Source: VXRN01 sp965249365
GTDB taxonomy: Bacteria > Chloroflexota > Dehalococcoidia > Lucifugimonadales > UBA1123
Direction of reading: 5' to 3'
Assembly (NCBI GenBank): GCA_965249365.1
Contig: OZ252229.1
Span: 1,736,001-1,800,000, forward strand
DNA length: 64,000 nucleotides
In this document: one piece after another, positions 60,853 through 64,000 of the stretch
Numbering within the stretch: position 1 is the stretch's first letter
How the letters are laid out: the number at the start of each line of letters is the position of its first letter
The notes under the pieces: model-generated
Databases searched by the model: none
Seen by the model: the letters and a program-made list of their open reading frames with translations, nothing else
Told to the model about the DNA's origin: nothing
Position numbers and translations under genes: made by a program

Positions 60853-62334
60853 ATGTCCGAGGGAACAATTGCGGTGATCGTCACAATTCTGACGTCGGCG
60901 GCATTTCTGTGGCTGGGAATCAGGTACGCTAGCCGTGGGAGCCTGAGCGTCGAGGACTACATAGTCTCCCGAAGAGTGGCTGGGGTCGGGCTCGGCACGA
61001 CGACGCTGATCGCGTCGGCGTTGGGGGCCTGGATTCTCTTCGCGCCCGCAGAGACGGGAGCAGGCTCGGGTATCATCGCTCTCGTCGGCTACGGGCTCGG
61101 CTCAGCGGCCCCCCTCTTGGCGTTCATCGTCCTCGGCGCGCGGTTGCGCCGGCTCATGCCCGAAGGCCACTCGATCACGGAATTTGTGTGGCACAGGTTC
61201 GGCCCGACGATGTACTACTTCACGATGATAGTGGTCATCTTCTACATGTTCATCTTCCTGTCCGCGGAGCTGACCGGGATCGCGCTCGCGGTTAACCTGA
61301 TCGGCGACACCCCGCTCGCCGTAACAGCGATTATCGTGGGGCTGCTGACAGTGATATACACCACCTATGGCGGAATGAAGGCGTCGCTCTTCACAGACAG
61401 AATTCAGTTCTTTGTGATCATTCCCCTCCTGATCGTCGTGATAGTCGCGGCGATCGTGGCGGTCGATGGCCTCGGGGACGTGTTCGACAAAGTGTCGGAG
61501 ACGAACCCGGAGCTTCTGTCCCCGACCCACAGACCCGGAATCGAGCTGGGGATCACGCTCATTATCGCTATCCTGGCCGCGGAGATGTTCAACCAGGGCT
61601 CCTGGCAGAGGGTCTACACGATGCGGGACGAGGGCGCGCTGCGCAAGGGCTTCCTCATCGCCGGGGTAGTTGTCATTCCGGTGATCTTCCTGACCGGCCT
61701 GTTCGGCGTCCTCGCGGTTGGGATGGACGCGGCCGAGAATCCGTCGGTAGCAATGATCGCCTTCGTCAAGGAGGTGATGCCGTTCTGGGCGGTCGTGGCG
61801 CTGCTCGTCCTGGGCTTAGTGCTGGTGATGAGCAGCATGGATACAATGCTGAACGGGATAACGAGCACGACGACGGCGGACCTGGCGATCTTCTCCCAGT
61901 CGGACGATCCGTCCAATTCGTTGATCATGCTGCGGGCATCCCGCCTGATCACCGTCGCGACCGTGATACCGGCTATCTTCATCGCCGCGCAGGGATACAG
62001 CGTCCTGTACCTGTTCTTCATCGCCGATCTCGTGTGCGCCGCGGCCGTCTTCCCGGTGTTCTACGGGATGTACTCGAGGTACTTGAGCGGTCCGGCCGCG
62101 ATGATAAGCTCCATCGCCGGTCTGATCGTTGGAGCCCTGTTCTTCCCGGGGCCAGACTTCGGGCCCTGGAACGATATCCCAGGTTCCGGACGGCTCCTAA
62201 TCAGCTTCGGCGCCGCGGTCGGCGTCTCGGGGGTTCTCAGCATCGTGTTCGGCCTGATCGCATGGAACATGGAGCCCGACAACGTTTTCGACTTCTCGGA
62301 ACTCGAAGATCGGGTCACCGTAATCGAAGGCTGA
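60853..62334 (+). CDS. Sodium:solute symporter (SSS family), likely thiamin-precursor transporter
   Basis: A 493-residue SSS symporter with about 13 helices: start VIVTILTSAAFLWLGIRYAS, LIASALGAWILFAPAETGAG, VGLLTVIYTTYGGMKASLFT, and NGITSTTTADLAIFSQSDDP with the family's sodium-site region. The TPP riboswitch upstream and thiD downstream point to uptake of HMP or another thiamin precursor, like ThiV of marine bacteria, which is also an SSS protein under TPP control. The ATG at 60853 follows AAGGAG at nine bases. Substrate is inferred only from context. Confidence 0.85.
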   Translation: MSEGTIAVIVTILTSAAFLWLGIRYASRGSLSVEDYIVSRRVAGVGLGTTTLIASALGAWILFAPAETGAGSGIIALVGYGLGSAAPLLAFIVLGARLRRLMPEGHSITEFVWHRFGPTMYYFTMIVVIFYMFIFLSAELTGIALAVNLIGDTPLAVTAIIVGLLTVIYTTYGGMKASLFTDRIQFFVIIPLLIVVIVAAIVAVDGLGDVFDKVSETNPELLSPTHRPGIELGITLIIAILAAEMFNQGSWQRVYTMRDEGALRKGFLIAGVVVIPVIFLTGLFGVLAVGMDAAENPSVAMIAFVKEVMPFWAVVALLVLGLVLVMSSMDTMLNGITSTTTADLAIFSQSDDPSNSLIMLRASRLITVATVIPAIFIAAQGYSVLYLFFIADLVCAAAVFPVFYGMYSRYLSGPAAMISSIAGLIVGALFFPGPDFGPWNDIPGSGRLLISFGAAVGVSGVLSIVFGLIAWNMEPDNVFDFSELEDRVTVIEG

Positions 62335-62349
62335 CGAGTACGTGGGGCC

Positions 62350-62511
62350 ATGGAAGAAGATCGCCAGACCAGAGGCGAACGCCGCGAGACCATGCAGGGC
62401 AGGAGACGCAAGATGGGCGTGTCCGGCAGGAGCGTCCGGAAGCTGCAGGAGATCATCCTGAGACGCAGCCGCGCCGCGCGCCGAACACGCGGCGCCAGGA
62501 GGAGGGGCTGA
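62350..62511 (+). CDS. Small Arg-rich protein of unknown function
   Basis: A 53-residue frame between the transporter and thiD, starting MEEDRQTRGERRETMQGRRR and ending ARRTRGARRRG. About 19 of its residues are Arg and there is no Cys or Trp; a middle helix, VRKLQEIILRRS, is amphipathic. Its stop codon abuts the thiD ATG, and its last codons contain the AGGAGG site for thiD. It could be a small regulator, an RNA-binding peptide, or simply a leader that positions the thiD ribosome site. No family match is known to me. Confidence 0.5.
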   Translation: MEEDRQTRGERRETMQGRRRKMGVSGRSVRKLQEIILRRSRAARRTRGARRRG

Positions 62512-63324
62512 ATGACGGAGACCAGCGTTCCCCGTGCCATGACCATCGCCGGCTCGGACTCCGGAGGAGGCGCCGGCATCCAGGCGGACCTCAAGACCTT
62601 CGCCGCCCTCGGCGTCTACGGCACCTCGGCCCTCACAGCGATCACCGCGCAGAACACCCTCGGCGTAACGGACGTGTTGGAGCTCCCGACGAGCCTGATC
62701 GAGTCCCAGATCGACGCAATCTTACCCGACATCGGCGCCGATGCGGTGAAGACCGGGATGCTGTCGAGCTCAGAGATTATCCAGACGGTCGCCGCGAAGC
62801 TAGATGAGCATGGTCTCACTACCGTGGTAGTCGATCCGGTCATGGTCGCCAAGGGGGGAGATCGTCTGCTCAGAGAAGAGGCGGTCGAGGTGCTCCGCAC
62901 CGTGCTGGTCCCAAAGGCCACTGTCGTCACCCCCAACGCCCCAGAGGCCGAGGTGCTCACCGGGATGGAGGTCTCCACCCTCGACCAGGCGAAGGCGGCG
63001 GCAAAGATTCTGGTCGAAGAGATCGGCGCACGGCACGCCGTCGTAAAGGGCGGCCATCTCGACGGACCGGCCACAGACATTCTCTACGACGGCTCAGACT
63101 ACATGACGTTCACATCGGAGCGCATCGACACCCCCAACACCCACGGTACCGGCTGCACCTTCGCGTCCGCAATCGCAGCCGGCCTCGCCAAAGGCCTCGA
63201 CGTCGAGCCCGCCGTCCAGCAGGCCAAGGACTACGTGACCGGCGCCATCCTCTCCAACTTCCCCATGGGCCGCGGCCACGGCCCTCTGAACCACTTCCAC
63301 CGACTGTGGAGGATGGATGAGTGA
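62512..63324 (+). CDS. thiD: Hydroxymethylpyrimidine/phosphomethylpyrimidine kinase
   Basis: A 270-residue ribokinase-fold kinase. It has the opening TIAGSDSGGGAGIQADLKTF, SALTAITAQNTLGV, DAVKTGMLSS, VVVDPVMVAKGGDRLLRE and the anion hole/base motif DTPNTHGTGCTFASAIAAGL with the catalytic Cys/Asp region. ThiD phosphorylates HMP and then HMP-P to give HMP-PP for thiamin synthesis. Together with the upstream transporter it makes a salvage unit switched off by TPP. The ATG overlaps nothing but directly follows the small ORF. Confidence 0.95.
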   Translation: MTETSVPRAMTIAGSDSGGGAGIQADLKTFAALGVYGTSALTAITAQNTLGVTDVLELPTSLIESQIDAILPDIGADAVKTGMLSSSEIIQTVAAKLDEHGLTTVVVDPVMVAKGGDRLLREEAVEVLRTVLVPKATVVTPNAPEAEVLTGMEVSTLDQAKAAAKILVEEIGARHAVVKGGHLDGPATDILYDGSDYMTFTSERIDTPNTHGTGCTFASAIAAGLAKGLDVEPAVQQAKDYVTGAILSNFPMGRGHGPLNHFHRLWRMDE

Positions 63325-63475
63325 ACCGATTCAACTCGACTATCCATACCTAGGGACGTTTGTTGAGTTATCGGATGAACGAATGTCGCAAATCGGGGAG
63401 CGCCATCCCGAGTTGCTTCCAGATCATCTCCACCTGATCCGTGATACGCTGGCCGAACCGGATTTTGTAAGCTAC
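63317..63475 (+). pseudogene. Truncated N-terminal part of a small unknown protein
   Basis: The ATG overlaps the thiD stop by eight bases. The frame reads LDYPYLGTFVELSDERMSQI, then GERHPELLPDHLHLIRDTLA and EPDFV. It resembles the first half of small proteins with an ERHPEL-x(8)-I-x2-TL-x-PD motif found in toxin-like or phage-derived nucleases. After about 50 residues the sequence changes abruptly into a fragment of another gene, so the C-terminal half is lost. Confidence 0.6.
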
Positions 63476-63650
63476 AGCAGTCGATCATCACGCCCGCCAC
63501 TGGCTCGACGAAGTAGAAGAACGTGACCGACGACGGCAGGTACCGCTTCACCAGCCAGGCGTTGGCCAGGAAACCGAATCCTGCGAGTACAACGACCTGA
63601 CAACCCAGAGCCGGCCAGATCCTGCCCTCGATTGTGGTCTCGGTCGCGGA
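63476..63650 (-). pseudogene. Fragment of an EamA/DMT-type transporter
   Basis: On the minus strand the frame reads LAGFGFLANAWLVKRYLPSS then VTFFYFVEPVAGVMI, a helix pair like that of the second EamA domain. Both ends are missing: it meets the truncated ORF near 63475 and ends near 63650. It has no start or stop of its own. Confidence 0.55.
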
Positions 63651-63664
63651 CAGGGCTGGGTGGC

Positions 63665-63692
63665 AAAACGAAAGGCCCCATCTGCAGGGGCC
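63665..63692 (-). terminator. Intrinsic terminator after the tRNA pair
   Basis: On the minus strand GGCCCC pairs with GGGGCC around TGCAGAT and is followed by TTTCGTTTT. It is 18 bp past the tRNA-Cys end. Confidence 0.82.
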
Positions 63693-63709
63693 CTTCTGGG
63701 TATCTCTGG

Positions 63710-63783
63710 AGGCGACGGGCGGATTCGAACCGCCGAATAGGGGTTTTGCAGACCCCCGCCTTAGACCACTTGGCTACGTCGCC
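63710..63783 (-). tRNA. tRNA-Cys (GCA)
   Basis: A 74-nt cloverleaf with acceptor GGCGACG/CGTCGCC, anticodon loop CTGCAAA giving anticodon GCA, and T-loop GGTTCGAATCC. CCA is encoded at 63707-63709. It lies 35 bp after tRNA-Leu on the same strand. Confidence 0.93.
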
Positions 63784-63818
63784 GTTGTCAAGCTGAGTTC
63801 GATCCGGTGCGGAACTGG

Positions 63819-63903
63819 TGCCGAGGGGGAGACTCGAACTCCCACAGCCTGTTAGGCCACAGCGCCCTCAACGCTGCGTGTCTACCAATTCCACCACCTC
63901 GGC
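63819..63903 (-). tRNA. tRNA-Leu (GAG)
   Basis: An 85-nt class II tRNA with acceptor GCCGAGG/CCTCGGC, anticodon stem CAGCG/CGCTG, loop TTGAGGG giving anticodon GAG, and a long variable arm (TGGCCTAACAGGCTG). CCA is encoded at 63816-63818. Confidence 0.93.
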
Positions 63904-64000
63904 ATGCCACGGAGCTCGCAACGCTCCATTTTACCCGCTCAGCCACTTGTGGATCGAGCCTCAATTATATCCAGAGGGCCCAAGCGTGTCCACAGCCGAC

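Overview
The window reads as a chromosomal piece of a Chloroflexota bacterium, most likely a SAR202-type Dehalococcoidia known from metagenomes. This is inferred from gene content, not from a marker gene. The signs are lipoproteins with long VPGETVVVEKEV linkers, many flavin and Fe-S oxidoreductases of catabolic type, short-chain dehydrogenases, an LLM flavin oxidoreductase beside a metal-dependent amidohydrolase, a PspAB homologue next to HtpX, GC-rich coding sequence, and intergenic space packed with short dispersed repeats. No rRNA is present. Three tRNAs (Pro, Leu, Cys) are found.

Layout. 1-7.5 kb: a MaoC-type dehydratase, a PHP phosphoesterase, an SDR, a flavodoxin-reductase-like protein, a fused M16 peptidase, a CvpA-type membrane protein, then about 0.8 kb of gene remnants from three families. 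7.5-19.5 kb: two parallel peptide/nickel-type ABC importer cassettes (binding protein, DppB, DppC, no ATPases) on either side of an unusual permease fused to FG-GAP/ASPIC repeats. 19.8-25.7 kb: an HNH nuclease, a 41-bp hairpin array, holB and a very large FtsX-type permease. 25.7-29.5 kb: nested miniature elements, tandem repeats and an isolated phage-type terminase pair. 29.5-42 kb: LLM oxidoreductase and amidohydrolase, VOC protein, a frameshifted htpX next to pspAB, YbaK deacylase, a VapBC-type toxin-antitoxin with its operator, a macro-domain protein, an AT-richer membrane protein, a 2-hydroxyacid dehydrogenase with a RACo-like Fe-S protein, and a GMC oxidoreductase. 42-54.9 kb: an Lrp regulator, a GreA with an extra N-terminal domain, an aminoglycoside-kinase-like protein, two large FAD-linked oxidases, an MFS exporter and a four-gene ABC exporter operon. 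55-64 kb: a frameshifted class I aldolase with a PPi-type phosphofructokinase, a gamma-glutamyltransferase, an SDR, a TPP-riboswitch operon (SSS transporter, small Arg-rich protein, ThiD), gene debris and tRNAs.

The most noteworthy items are the permease/FG-GAP fusion, the recombinase-like domain on GreA, the thiamin-controlled transporter-thiD operon with an undescribed small ORF, the orphan terminase pair, and two families of miniature inverted-repeat elements, one copy nested inside the other with an apparent empty site elsewhere in the window. Two otherwise conserved genes (htpX and class I aldolase) each carry a pair of mutually compensating frameshifts, which could be real decay or assembly error.
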